Shown: positions 43,961-53,572, counted from the first letter of the stretch. The stretch: 64,000 nt of DNA from CAXXFQ01 sp963674475 (GCA_963674475.2 CAXXFQ010000017.1:248001-312000), one strand, 5' to 3'. Numbers and translations: made by a program. The notes: a model not told the origin generated them from the letters alone.

Positions 43961-44647
43961 TTAGCGATTAGAAAAGATCTTTTTCCGTAACCGAATTCCA
44001 ATCAAACAAAGCCCGCCAAAGACAAGCATCGCGACAGTCCCCGGTTCGGGGAGAATCAGAGGCATTTCGATCGGTTGATGAATACCATCGCCATGGATCC
44101 AACCGGAGATGAAGAAGTTGCCTACCATCGCGTCCTCAAGAGTGACGACCGTCTGGAGGAAGTAGGTCTGACCACTTGGGTCGGGGGTGAAGGTAAATGT
44201 TGTATAGGCAGAGGAGCTGAGCGTTCCCAAACCAGTCAGATACGGCAACATGTAGGCGTTCGCGGCAGGAAGTCCGGCTGGATTGGCGCCGTCATTGGTT
44301 TCCTCGGGCATGACGCCCATCATTTGATAGCCACCGGGCGGAGTGATGAAGTGGGTGTCGTACTCTTTCAGTGCCGGGTCCATCAAGGGTTCAAACCAGT
44401 CCGTGTCGAAGACGGTGGCCAAAACGCCACCGCTGGGCAATGCCACATTGTGGACGCCTTGCCCCCCACCAGTACAGACGCCGTCAATGGTGTGAGGCAT
44501 ATCACCGTCGGAGCCCCAGGCATACCAGCGAAATTGGATGAGCCCGTTTCCTAAATCTTTCCAATCATAATTCACCCCGATGCCGGCAAAACTGCTACCG
44601 ACCATTGCCACAATCGCCACCAAACTCAACGCGATTTTCCGTTTCAT
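43961..44647 (-). CDS. PEP-CTERM secreted protein, paralogue 2
   Basis: 228 aa, ATG at 44647. Signal peptide followed by the same core as paralogue 1 (GGQGVHNVALPSGG, KEYDTHFITPPGGYQMMG, TETNDGANPAGLPA), with the pairing of Cys and Gly-rich CTGGGQGV different from the others. C-terminal tail: LPEPGTVAMLVFGGLCLIGI, then RLRKKIFSNR, which is longer and more basic than that of paralogues 1 and 5. Separated from its neighbours by 24-bp spacers, so cotranscribed. Confidence 0.85.
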   Translation of the reverse strand: MKRKIALSLVAIVAMVGSSFAGIGVNYDWKDLGNGLIQFRWYAWGSDGDMPHTIDGVCTGGGQGVHNVALPSGGVLATVFDTDWFEPLMDPALKEYDTHFITPPGGYQMMGVMPEETNDGANPAGLPAANAYMLPYLTGLGTLSSSAYTTFTFTPDPSGQTYFLQTVVTLEDAMVGNFFISGWIHGDGIHQPIEMPLILPEPGTVAMLVFGGLCLIGIRLRKKIFSNR

Positions 44648-44671
44648 GGTTTTGCCCTCTCTTAATTGTGG

Positions 44672-45361
44672 TTAGCGATTCGAAAAGATCTTTTTCCGCA
44701 ACCGAATTCCAACCAAACAAAGCCCGCCAAAGACAAGCATCGCGACAGTCCCCGGTTCGGGCCCAATACGCAACGGGATTTGAATACATTCATCGATTCC
44801 ACCGGCACGGATGAAACCGGTCAGAACGCAATTCCCATACCACGCGTCACTGAAAGTGGTGACGGCTTGTAGGACGTAGGTCTGGCCACTTGGGTCGGCG
44901 GCAAAACCAAGAGCGGTATCTTGGGCCGAGCTGAGCGTTCCCGTACCACTCAGGTACGGCAGGCCATAAGCGTTCATCTCGGGAAGCCCGGCCGGGTTCC
45001 AGGCGACGATGGTTTCGGTCGGAGCGGGGCCCAGTTTTATATAGCCACCCGGAGGAGTGATGAAGTGGGTGTCGTACTCTTTCAGTGCCGGGTCCATCAA
45101 GGGTTCACACCAGTCCGTGTCGAAGACGGTGGCCGAAACGCCAGCGGAGGGCATGGCAACATTGTGGACGCCTTGCCCGCCTTGAACACAGATGCCATCA
45201 ATGACCGAAGGCTTGTCACCTTCGGTGCCGAGGGCATAGATCGAGAATTGGACTAGGCCATTATCAAAGATTACGGCATCGTACCGCATCCCGAGGCCAG
45301 CGAAACTGGTGCTGACCATCGCCAGCAGCGCCACGAAACTAAACGCGATTTTCCGTTTCAT
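44672..45361 (-). CDS. PEP-CTERM secreted protein, paralogue 3
   Basis: 229 aa, ATG at 45361. Same plan: signal peptide, core with GDKPSVIDGICVQGGQGV and EYDTHFITPPGGYIKLG, and tail GPEPGTVAMLVFGGLCLVGI plus RLRKKIFSNR. It is intermediate between paralogues 1 and 2: middle like 1, end identical to 2. No catalytic residues stand out; a structural or adhesive surface role is possible but unproven. Confidence 0.85.
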   Translation of the reverse strand: MKRKIAFSFVALLAMVSTSFAGLGMRYDAVIFDNGLVQFSIYALGTEGDKPSVIDGICVQGGQGVHNVAMPSAGVSATVFDTDWCEPLMDPALKEYDTHFITPPGGYIKLGPAPTETIVAWNPAGLPEMNAYGLPYLSGTGTLSSAQDTALGFAADPSGQTYVLQAVTTFSDAWYGNCVLTGFIRAGGIDECIQIPLRIGPEPGTVAMLVFGGLCLVGIRLRKKIFSNR

Positions 45362-45378
45362 TTTTTTACCCTCTTTCT

Positions 45379-46080
45379 TTAGTTGTTACTTGAAAAGATC
45401 TTTTTCCGCAACCGAATTCCAACCAAACAAAGCCCGCCAAAGACAAGCATCGCGACCGTCCCCGGTTCGGGGACGACCAGGGCCAGATTGACTTGGGCCG
45501 ATTCGAACTGGGCATTGTAGAGAGCCGTATCGATATAGACACAGGTATTCAGGCTTTGGGCATCTTCCAGTGAGGTGACCGCTTGGAAGAAGTAGGTTTT
45601 TCCACTCGGATCGGCGGTCCAACCCAAAGCGTCACCTGCGCCGGAACTGATTTGTCCCCAGCCCCAGTAGTTCCAGTAAGGATTCGGAGTGGGGTCAAGT
45701 ATGATGGTGCTGGAGCCCGAATTGGTTTCAGTCGGCTTGTTGCCGGGGATGAAGAAACCAGAAGCGGGCGAGGTGAAGTGGGTGTCAAACTCCATTCCGA
45801 AAGACAACTCCGGGACGGAAGCCATATCAGGATTTGGCCAAAATACGGTGGTGACGAAAGAGTTGTCAAGCTCTTTATGCCAGCCTTGATGGCAGCCGCC
45901 ACTGGCGCCGCCGCTGGTATTGAAATTCGAGACGGTATTTGCCTCGCCTGTCGCGTAAATCGAGAACTGGACCAGTCCATTGCCCACTTCTTGCCAATCA
46001 TAGCCAAGCCCGAGTGCCCCAAAGCTGGTCCCGACCATCGCCAGCAGCGCCACGAAACTCAACGCGATTTTCCGTTTCAT
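45379..46080 (-). CDS. PEP-CTERM secreted protein, paralogue 4 (divergent core)
   Basis: 233 aa, ATG at 46080; first gene of the run. Signal peptide and the first strands (ALGLGYDWQEVGNGLVQFSIYA) match the family, but the middle is rewritten: NFNTSGGASGGCHQGWHKEL, FGMEFDTHFTSPASGFFIPG and SSTIILDPTPNPYWNYWGWG. The tail VPEPGTVAMLVFGGLCLVGI plus RLRKKIFSSNN is near-identical to paralogues 2 and 3 at DNA level. The mix of a divergent core and conserved ends suggests recombination between copies. Confidence 0.85.
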   Translation of the reverse strand: MKRKIALSFVALLAMVGTSFGALGLGYDWQEVGNGLVQFSIYATGEANTVSNFNTSGGASGGCHQGWHKELDNSFVTTVFWPNPDMASVPELSFGMEFDTHFTSPASGFFIPGNKPTETNSGSSTIILDPTPNPYWNYWGWGQISSGAGDALGWTADPSGKTYFFQAVTSLEDAQSLNTCVYIDTALYNAQFESAQVNLALVVPEPGTVAMLVFGGLCLVGIRLRKKIFSSNN

Positions 46081-46559
46081 TTTTTCTCCCCTTTTAGTGC
46101 AAGCTTTGCAAAAATAAAAACGTGATTCCGGAACGTGCCCGACTTCTCTGCTCGTGTTGATTCCAAAGTGGGGGGAAGGGAAAACTTCTCGCCGAGAGAT
46201 TACTCTCCTTGCCTGATCCCTCCCCTTTTACTTTTGGGTAACGCTGCCACAGAACCAAACCCGCCTACCGCGTAAACCTTCTTCTGGCGCTTGTTGGCAG
46301 AAAACTTGTGAAGAAAATATTCCTTCTATACGATTATCTTACTGGAATCGGCTTTTTAAAGCAAGTAAATGCAAGGTGTTTTTAAGGGGGGGGTATGGAA
46401 TTGAGGCAAGAATGGTTGCGGGCAAGAAATGAAAAAAACCGAGGCCCCTTTGATTCGAAAACCAAAAGGGCCCCGGCTGTCTTTTGAGTCGCGTCCGGCC
46501 GTGAAAACCGAAGTTTTTCAGCTCGGGCCGCGTTTCATATTAAATTCGTTCGACTCGAA
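46081..46559. other. Spacer holding promoter region of paralogue 4 and terminator of paralogue 5
   Basis: About 480 bp. The right part (46432-46480) is the terminator copy matching 43146-43193, and 46495-46560 repeats the sequence next to the end of paralogue 1. The rest must include the promoter of the four-gene run; no consensus site stood out. Confidence 0.5.
46432..46480 (-). terminator. Terminator of PEP-CTERM paralogue 5 (copy of 43146-43193)
   Basis: Stem ccgaggcccctttg with aaaagggccccgg and an A-run on the plus strand (U-run for leftward transcription). Differs from the copy at 43146 by only a few bases. Confidence 0.75.
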
Positions 46560-47228
46560 CTACTTGCGGATGCGGATCCCGACCAAGCAGAGGGCGCCGA
46601 GGACGAGCATGATGATGGTGCTCGGTTCGGGAACGACCAAGGCGAGCTCGACCGCTTCGTCGATACCGCCAGCGCGGACGAAACCGGTGACGACGACGTT
46701 GCCAGCAAGGGCGTCTTCAAGAGTCGTGACGGCTTGCAGGACGTAGGTCTGGCCACTGGCGTCGGCGGTGAAACCAAGCGCGGTGTCAACGGCCGAGTTA
46801 AGCGTTCCCATACCAGCCAGGTAAGGCATGCTATAAGAGTTCAGCGCGGGGATGCCAGCCGGGTTGCTACCGTCATTGGTTTCGGTGGGGTTGGGGCCCA
46901 GCGGTTGATAGCCACTGGCCGGGGTGATGAAATGGCTGTCGAGAGCTTTCAACGCCGGGTCCATCATGTAATCATTCCAGTCACTGTCGAAGACGACAGC
47001 GGCAATACCACCAGCGGGCAACGCCACATTGTGGACGCCTTGGCCGCCAGCAACATTGATACCATCGATGACCGAAGGCTTGTCGCCATCAGTACCGAAA
47101 GCATAAACCGAGAATTGGACCAGGCCATTGCCCATGTCTTCGAAATCATAATTCATGCCGATAGCAGCAAAACTGGTGCTGGCCATCACCAAGCAAGCGA
47201 TAAGAGCGAATGCAACTTTACTCTTCAT
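46560..47228 (-). CDS. PEP-CTERM secreted protein, paralogue 5
   Basis: 222 aa, ATG at 47228. Signal peptide (KSKVAFALIACLVMAST), then the family core with GDKPSVIDGINVAGGQGV and SHFITPASGYQPLG, and tail VPEPSTIIMLVLGALCLVGI plus RIRK. Lacks the Cys in the CVxGGQGV position of the others. It is transcribed apart from the other four, with its own terminator. Its last 60 bp and the next 130 bp nearly match those of paralogue 1. Confidence 0.85.
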   Translation of the reverse strand: MKSKVAFALIACLVMASTSFAAIGMNYDFEDMGNGLVQFSVYAFGTDGDKPSVIDGINVAGGQGVHNVALPAGGIAAVVFDSDWNDYMMDPALKALDSHFITPASGYQPLGPNPTETNDGSNPAGIPALNSYSMPYLAGMGTLNSAVDTALGFTADASGQTYVLQAVTTLEDALAGNVVVTGFVRAGGIDEAVELALVVPEPSTIIMLVLGALCLVGIRIRK

Positions 47229-48609
47229 CAGTGTCTCCTTTACCTCAAAAAAACTTTTTCAACTAAGAAGCAACTAAAAAATACACACGGAGGTCGCACG
47301 AACCTCCTTCTCACAGAAACGCATCCTCTAAAAACCGTTTCAACATGCCAACGTCGTTGCCCAATGCGACGACGATAGACCAACTAAAATTCAGTCTTTT
47401 TGCAAAGGTGATGAACAACCCGAGTTGGTTGAGGCTGAGTGGGCCGCTCCCACTAATTACAAAAAACCGACACCGGTGGTTGAAACCGGCGGGTCACTTT
47501 TGCCATTCGTCCATGTCGGTCGGCAAAAGAAGACCAATTTATTTGGAAGTCGACGTTTCACAAAAGATCGCACTCTCGCGCCGGGTTAGGGCACTTGAGC
47601 GAAATCAGCTTCTGGCTTCCATACCATGCAGGTCGTACTCAGGAAGTAACCAATCGTTGGTTTTGTTTTATCTCTGAAAAGAAAAAACTCCGCGACGAAA
47701 AGCTACTTGAAGTAACACCAAAAAATTGCGAAGTAATCGACAAGGACACCGAGTTTAGTACATGAATACGAGTATCAACACGTCAAACCGCAAAGTCAAT
47801 AGTTTGACCCATTTTTTTTGAAAATCTTCCGTAAATCCACTAAAGTGACCCCCTATCCAGGGCGGTGATTTCCCATTTCGCTCTTCCAGACAACGAAAAA
47901 CCAGTTTTTTTCACGCTGGAAGAGAGCCCAACATCTGTCCCGTTTTCTGCCTCAGTCTGTCGCGGTTTATGAAAAGACTGTATTACCGCTTTCGATTCTT
48001 CCATCATAATAAGAGGCGAATTTTTTTGCCAGCGAAAAATAGCCTTCCCCCCCGATTTTTTTGAAAAAGAAAACCGACCTGCGGACCGACTCTCGGTTGA
48101 GTGTGGATGACCAGGATACCGAAATGGGCCAGTGTAGCGGGAGTAAAGGCTAACAAGGTAAGGGCAAAGGCGGTTTTTCCCCATGGATCAACGTTTTTGC
48201 CGCTTCCCAGTTTGAGTAAATAATCTAGCGAAAGTTTGACGATTAGATGAGAGGGAGGAAGGGTGGCCGCTTCACCTAACCCCCCGTAGAGACTAGTTTT
48301 ATTTGGTACATGGACTGCGATAGCGGTGCGCACTCCATAATTTGGTCAAGATAGTCTCGAAAAAACACCGAAAAAAGTACGAGGTCGGGTTATTCCGGCA
48401 GCGACGATTGTACGTCTTTGACGAATTGTCTTGAATTTTTTCTCGAGCCGGTTTTTTGCTTCGCGGTTTTGAAAGCTGTGGTTTTGAGTCCGTTTGACTT
48501 TCCTTGGGGCCGGGATTGGACCACTTTCGCCTGAGAGGAATCGCACAGGTCGGGCGAGCGAACGAACGCGAAAAAATTGGCATTGATGGAAGGCCGTCCG
48601 AGGGTTGCC
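47229..48609. other. Long gene-free spacer before the Tad genes
   Basis: About 1.4 kb without a supportable gene. Open frames up to about 110 codons exist on both strands but none has a good start site, a recognisable product or coding-like composition. A small ggaggt/acctcc inverted repeat lies near 47287-47306. Base composition looks more AT-rich than in the genes around it. It may be the remains of lost genes or a regulatory region. Confidence 0.45.
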
Positions 48610-49695
48610 ATGCGAATCAAATCAATTATTCTGCTCTTTTTTGCCCTGGCGTGTGGCATGGTCGCGGCGATCGGGGTCAGTCAGGTGCTCAATAAAGAGC
48701 AAGAGGTGAAACCGGGCCCCAAAATTGAGACCGAGGATATCCTGGTCGCCTTGAAAGATATCGAAGGTGGCCAGCAACTTTCCCCGAGGAACGTCCGTCT
48801 GGAGCCGTGGCCCAAAGGAAAAGTTACCCGACTCAAAGGGGTGATCGGCGATTTCGGTAAGATCGAAGGCTGCAGAGCCCGGGTTGACATTGTTGAAGGG
48901 GAGCCGATCCTCGAGCAAAAAATGCTCGGCAAAGGGGATCGAATGACGGCGACCGATCATATTCCCAACGGGTTCCGCGTTTTTGGATTGCGTTTGACCG
49001 ATTTCAGCGGGACGACCGAGTTGCTGAGTCCAGGCGACCGGGTCGACGTCGTGGCCCATTTCCGAAAGAACCCCAACTACCAAATCGACGAGCCGAAAAC
49101 CCAGACCGTCTTGCAAGGGGTGACCGTTTTTTCCGTCGGACTCGATCTTAAAGTCGATGGGAATGAGGACGAAGAGGGAGAGGGTGAAAAGGCCCGTTCT
49201 ATCTCGCTACTGGTGACGCCGACCCAAGTCGAAGTCCTCAGTTTGGTCCGTGAGTTGGCCAAGATTCAACTGGTCATGCGAAGTCCCAATGATCAAGAGG
49301 AGGTCGTTACCGAAGGGCGAACGGCCGCGCAAATCTTGGGTCTTGATAAGGGACAGCTCGCTTTGCCCGCTCCGGCAGCAGCTTCTTCGATCGAGAGACC
49401 CGAATGTCCCTCGGTTTCCGAAAATATCTCGACGGGGTCGAGCGGACTCAAACAGGTCTGGCGGATGCGTTTGATTGGTGGGAGTGAGATCGAAGATGTT
49501 CAGCTCCGCGGTGTCGTCGACGAGAATGGAAAGGCCGTTTGGATTCAAGAGTCGGTCGATCTTTCCGAGACCTATCCGGTTTCGGTCGAGGCTTCGGATT
49601 CTTCCGATTCGTTGGAACTCCCCGATCCGGCTCCGGCTCCGGCTTCGGAGGAAACGTCTCCGAACGATCAGGCGTCGAATGCGGACACTAAATAG
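48610..49695 (+). CDS. cpaB: Flp pilus assembly protein CpaB/RcpC
   Basis: 361 aa from ATG 48610, with GAGGG 6-7 nt upstream; an earlier TTG at 48577 is less likely. N-terminal membrane helix (IILLFFALACGMVAAIGV), then a SAF domain: DILVALKDIEGGQQLSPRNV, then the RcpC/CpaB domain with DYRVFGLRL-like NGFRVFGLRLTDFSGT, LLSPGDRVDVVAHF and SLLVTPTQVEVLSLV. Acts in the periplasm in Tad/Flp pilus biogenesis, probably with the secretin. First gene of the cpaB-cpaC-cpaE group. Confidence 0.9.
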   Translation: MRIKSIILLFFALACGMVAAIGVSQVLNKEQEVKPGPKIETEDILVALKDIEGGQQLSPRNVRLEPWPKGKVTRLKGVIGDFGKIEGCRARVDIVEGEPILEQKMLGKGDRMTATDHIPNGFRVFGLRLTDFSGTTELLSPGDRVDVVAHFRKNPNYQIDEPKTQTVLQGVTVFSVGLDLKVDGNEDEEGEGEKARSISLLVTPTQVEVLSLVRELAKIQLVMRSPNDQEEVVTEGRTAAQILGLDKGQLALPAPAAASSIERPECPSVSENISTGSSGLKQVWRMRLIGGSEIEDVQLRGVVDENGKAVWIQESVDLSETYPVSVEASDSSDSLELPDPAPAPASEETSPNDQASNADTK

Positions 49696-49872
49696 GAAAA
49701 CGATCCATTAATAAATCAGCGGCGTAAAACACCGACGGCGACGATGTGAATCGACGTCGAGAGGGATTCCCGGTTGCCGGGTTTTTTAGCAACTTTGCTT
49801 CGTGGCAACCAAAAGGTAAGAAGGTCCACCGAGAAGGATTTCGGCTAGGGCGTGTCAACCAAGGATGAGACA

Positions 49873-51903
49873 ATGGTGAGTGGAAAAGCGAGAACGGTTC
49901 GTCGTCAGAATAGCTTTCAGCCAGTTCGGAGAGAAAGCGATGAACGTTCGATCGGATGGCTTGGCTTTTCGAAAAGCGGTTCGATTTGGGGGATGGCCCT
50001 GTTGTCGGTTTTCTTCTTGGTCTCGTGGGGACAGGCCCAATCGGTAGCGCCGACCAACATCGTCAACCCTTATGTGGTCGAATCGTCCGCCTCGCCGACG
50101 ATCGGGCCGACGCCACTCTCCTTCTCGGAGATGACCCCTTCGCGAGAAACTCCCCAAATCCGGCTCGTTGCCGACACCGCTTTGCAATTGGAGCCGACCG
50201 ACGCTCACGTTTTGACCGATTCCGCAACGAAGTCTGACACGCCCGAGCGGATTCCGACCGCGTCGGCAGACCATTTTCGCAAGGTTGACACCCGAGGCCA
50301 AGAGAACCTCGTTCGCCGCTTGCAAAACGCGTCGGAGAAAATGGATCTGGTGGTCAATACCAGTCGAATTGTGACGCTGGACAAGCCGATTCCGCAGGCG
50401 CAGGTGAATAATCCGGAAGTGGTCCGTTTGACGCCGCTCTCGCCGACCCAGGTGCAAATCGCCGCGTTGAAGCCGGGCGTGACGCAGGTCAATCTTTGGG
50501 GTAAGGATGGAAAGATCTACACGATCGACGTTTTGGTTGTCGGCGACGCGCGTCAGTTGGCGGCCGTCTTGAAGGCGAATTTTCCCAACTGCGCGATCCA
50601 GGTCATTCCGATCGCCGACCAGAGCGTCTATCTGACCGGCAGCGTCGGCCGGCAGGAAAGCGTTCCACATATCAAGAATATCGCCCAGAATTTCTATCCC
50701 GAAGTGATCAACAACCTTTCGGTCGCCGGGGTGCAGCAGGTCCTGTTGCACGTGAAGGTGATGGAAGTTTCCCGGACCAAGCTTCGCAAGATGGGGTTCG
50801 ACTGGGCACAGATTTCCGGCATCTCTCGGGTATGGTCCCATCCTTCCGGGTTGGTCAACGATCTGGATGTCTCGATGCAAAACGGGCAGTGGGAGGTCGC
50901 TTGGGAAGGAAGTCCGAATGAAACGTTTTCCTTCGCGGTCATCAACGGTACCAATGCCTTCATGGGTGCGCTCGAAGCGATGCGGCATAACCAACTGATG
51001 AAGTTGCTCTCCGAGCCGACGTTGGTTACCGTCAGCGGACAGCCGGCCACGTTCCTGGTCGGTGGCGAGATCCCTTATGTCGTGCCTCAGAGTCTCGGAA
51101 CGACCTCGATCGAGTTTAAAAAATACGGGACCCAGCTCGAATTTGTTCCGATTGTCGTCGGCAACGGCGCGATCCGGATCGACGTCCATCCGCAGATTTC
51201 CGACCTGGACTACAGTGTCGCCTTGGAGAACGGAACGCCTGGCTTCAAGACCCGCGAAGTCCAAACCAGTGTCGAGATGAAAGCCGGGCAGACGTTGGCG
51301 ATTGCCGGTTTGTTGCAAAATCGAACCGATTCGTCCAACCGGGGAATTCCGTTCGTGATGGACGTTCCCTACCTGGGGGCCCTTTTCCGACGGGTGGAAG
51401 AACGAAACAACGAAGTCGAAATGCTGGTCTTCGTCACGCCGGAAGTGGTCGAGCCGCTCAATCCGGGCGAGGTTCCGCCAGGCGGGCCGGGAGCCAATTC
51501 CTGTCGCCCGAACGACTGTGAGTTGTATTTCAAGGGACATATCGAAACGCCCAAAAGCTGCGGCACGTGCGCGAGTTCGAATTGTCGATGTGACTCCGAC
51601 GCCGGATCGACGCACGGTCACGCCGACTTGGTGGCCGAACGAACCGAAAACGGCATGCCGGGAATGTTGGTCAAACGTTCCAGTGGTCCGATGGTGGCCC
51701 GCTCCGCGCGACTCCGTACGCGGCAGGACTCGGGCGCCTCGCCATCTGGCAACAGGCAACCAGGTGCCAATCCGTTTTATGCTGGCCAGTCCACGCGTCC
51801 GGTCGTGATTAAAAATGAAACGGTCCAAGCCCCCTACGAAAATGCGTCGGCTGACGCGATGCCGGGATTCAAGGGTGAGCAAGGGTATCTTCCGATGAGG
51901 TAA
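49873..51903 (+). CDS. cpaC: Tad-type pilus secretin CpaC/RcpA
   Basis: 676 aa from ATG 49873 (AAGGA 7 nt before); a GTG at 49852 is an alternative. A signal peptide ends near QAQS. Then a pilus-assembly N-terminal domain (VVNTSRIVTLDKPIPQAQV, ALKPGVTQVNLWGKDGKIY), a BON-like region, and the secretin core: LLHVKVMEVSRTKLRKMGFD, LLSEPTLVTVSGQPATFLVGG and VPYLGALFRR. It forms the outer-membrane channel of the Tad pilus. Beyond the secretin core a tail of about 130 residues contains a Cys-rich stretch (CRPNDCEL...CGTCASSNCRC) not usual in secretins. Confidence 0.9.
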   Translation: MVSGKARTVRRQNSFQPVRRESDERSIGWLGFSKSGSIWGMALLSVFFLVSWGQAQSVAPTNIVNPYVVESSASPTIGPTPLSFSEMTPSRETPQIRLVADTALQLEPTDAHVLTDSATKSDTPERIPTASADHFRKVDTRGQENLVRRLQNASEKMDLVVNTSRIVTLDKPIPQAQVNNPEVVRLTPLSPTQVQIAALKPGVTQVNLWGKDGKIYTIDVLVVGDARQLAAVLKANFPNCAIQVIPIADQSVYLTGSVGRQESVPHIKNIAQNFYPEVINNLSVAGVQQVLLHVKVMEVSRTKLRKMGFDWAQISGISRVWSHPSGLVNDLDVSMQNGQWEVAWEGSPNETFSFAVINGTNAFMGALEAMRHNQLMKLLSEPTLVTVSGQPATFLVGGEIPYVVPQSLGTTSIEFKKYGTQLEFVPIVVGNGAIRIDVHPQISDLDYSVALENGTPGFKTREVQTSVEMKAGQTLAIAGLLQNRTDSSNRGIPFVMDVPYLGALFRRVEERNNEVEMLVFVTPEVVEPLNPGEVPPGGPGANSCRPNDCELYFKGHIETPKSCGTCASSNCRCDSDAGSTHGHADLVAERTENGMPGMLVKRSSGPMVARSARLRTRQDSGASPSGNRQPGANPFYAGQSTRPVVIKNETVQAPYENASADAMPGFKGEQGYLPMR

Positions 51904-52344
51904 ACCGCTGAAGTAAACCGCGGTGCGACGTGCCTCCTATCTTGTCGAGCGAAGTTGAGCGAAAAAACTGGGGGGCCTTCTCGGATTGCCGTCTAGCTGA
52001 GGTCGCGTGAGGTTGCCGAAGTCATCGGAAAAATAAATCCAGACCGTACAACGCCTGTAAATGAAACCGGGCGTTCTCGCCGATTTGGCCATTTTGCCGT
52101 TCCGTGATGCCCCCCCTGATGGCACGGTTTGTTTCTTTTGCGGGAAACCGTGCGGGAAAACGGCTTGGGGATTTTCGATAACCTATAATTACGTACCGTA
52201 AATTATTCCCTGTATGAGTCCCCGATTGTTTCAGGCCTTTTTCCCGTTTTGGGGAAACCGAAGGCGGAAACGATTGCCGTTCGAATGCCCCGCGAGGCGA
52301 GGGTGGTTCGTTTCAGGTCCCTTCGAGTAAGAAAAACACACGCG
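51904..52344. other. Spacer between cpaC and cpaE
   Basis: About 440 bp. The cpaE frame is open back to 52249 but without support. No gene recognised; a cpaD/TadG-like gene is not here. Confidence 0.45.
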
Positions 52345-53556
52345 ATGAGTAACGTCCTTCGTCTGGCCATCGTCGACCCCAATGATTCCACCCGAGAGCT
52401 TCTTAAAAGGCAGCTTTTGGGGATGGAGATGGTCTGGCTTGAGGCGGAGTGCTCGCGGTACGATTTTTTTGCCGACGTCGTTCAACAAACGTCCCCCGAT
52501 ATCGGTGTGGTCGAAATCGACGGTGATTCGGACAAAGCGCTCGATCTGGTGGAAAACCTCACGCTCACTTCGCCTGACTGCGCGATTTTGGTGGTCAGCT
52601 CTTCGACCGATGGAAACCTGATCCTTCGTGCGCTTCGGGCCGGGGCCAAGGAGTTTTTGTCGCAGCCGATCAAGATCGAAGATCTGGTGACCGCGCTGGG
52701 ACGCATCAGCGATCGTCGTTCGGGAAACGATACGAAGAAAAAACGAAGCACCGAGGTGTTCGCTTTCATTGGCGCTTCGGGAGGAGTCGGGACGACGACC
52801 ACGGCCGTCAACGTCGGGTGCAACTGGGCGGGCGACGAGTCGAGAAACGTCGCGCTGTTGGACCTGGACTTCTGCCTCGGTGATGCCGATGTCCTGTTGG
52901 ATTCAATTCCTGAGTACACGCTGTTGGACGTTGCGCAGAACGTGACCCGGCTGGATATCAGCCTTTTAAAACGGTCGATGACCAGGCACGCGTCGGGACT
53001 TTATCTGTTGCCTCGGCCGCCCCAATTGGAAGATATCGATCGGATCGTCGAGGAGGACATGCGCCGGGTAATCGGGCTGATGAAGGCCAGTTTCAGCCAG
53101 GTCGTGCTCGACTTGTCTAAAGGATTTACCCCGATCGACATGGCCGCGATGGAGCTGGCGACCAAAGTGGTAGTGATGATCCAACTTGACTTGGCTTGCC
53201 TGCGAAACGTCGTGCGAATTTTAGCGTCGCTCGACTCGATTTCCGCGATCCGGGACAAGATCCACGTCGTGGTCAATCATGCCGGGCGGGATGGAAACCA
53301 GATCTCGACCAAAAAAATTGAAGAGACCCTCGGGCGAGAAATCTACTGGGAGATTCCCCACAACCAGCGCGTTGCCCAGGAATCACGTGAACAGGGAATT
53401 CCGTTTTGCGAATCGGCTCCCAAGGCGAATCTGACGTCGTCGCTTCAAGAGTTTTCCGACAAGTTGCTCGGCGTGATACCCGAAGCTGAAGCGAGCGGGA
53501 GTTCTGGCCTGGGGTGGTTCAAAAATCTTTTGCCCAGCGGAAAAAGCGGCAGCTAG
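52345..53556 (+). CDS. cpaE: Tad pilus assembly ATPase CpaE/TadZ
   Basis: 403 aa from ATG 52345. N-terminal receiver-like domain (LRLAIVDPNDSTRELLKRQL) without the usual phosphoacceptor context, then a ParA/MinD-type P-loop domain: FIGASGGVGTTTTAVNVG, where the signature Lys of the deviant Walker A is Thr, as in TadZ proteins, and DLDFCLGDADVLLD (A' box). TadZ places the pilus machine at the cell pole. The partner ATPase CpaF and the membrane proteins TadB and TadC do not follow; the next gene is on the other strand. Confidence 0.9.
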   Translation: MSNVLRLAIVDPNDSTRELLKRQLLGMEMVWLEAECSRYDFFADVVQQTSPDIGVVEIDGDSDKALDLVENLTLTSPDCAILVVSSSTDGNLILRALRAGAKEFLSQPIKIEDLVTALGRISDRRSGNDTKKKRSTEVFAFIGASGGVGTTTTAVNVGCNWAGDESRNVALLDLDFCLGDADVLLDSIPEYTLLDVAQNVTRLDISLLKRSMTRHASGLYLLPRPPQLEDIDRIVEEDMRRVIGLMKASFSQVVLDLSKGFTPIDMAAMELATKVVVMIQLDLACLRNVVRILASLDSISAIRDKIHVVVNHAGRDGNQISTKKIEETLGREIYWEIPHNQRVAQESREQGIPFCESAPKANLTSSLQEFSDKLLGVIPEAEASGSSGLGWFKNLLPSGKSGS

Positions 53557-53572
53557 CAGTCTGCTAAACCTT

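Noticed and set aside
47345..47677. Possible 110-residue gene in the spacer before cpaB
   Set aside because: No ribosome binding site, no domain, odd composition; not better than chance for a stretch this long.
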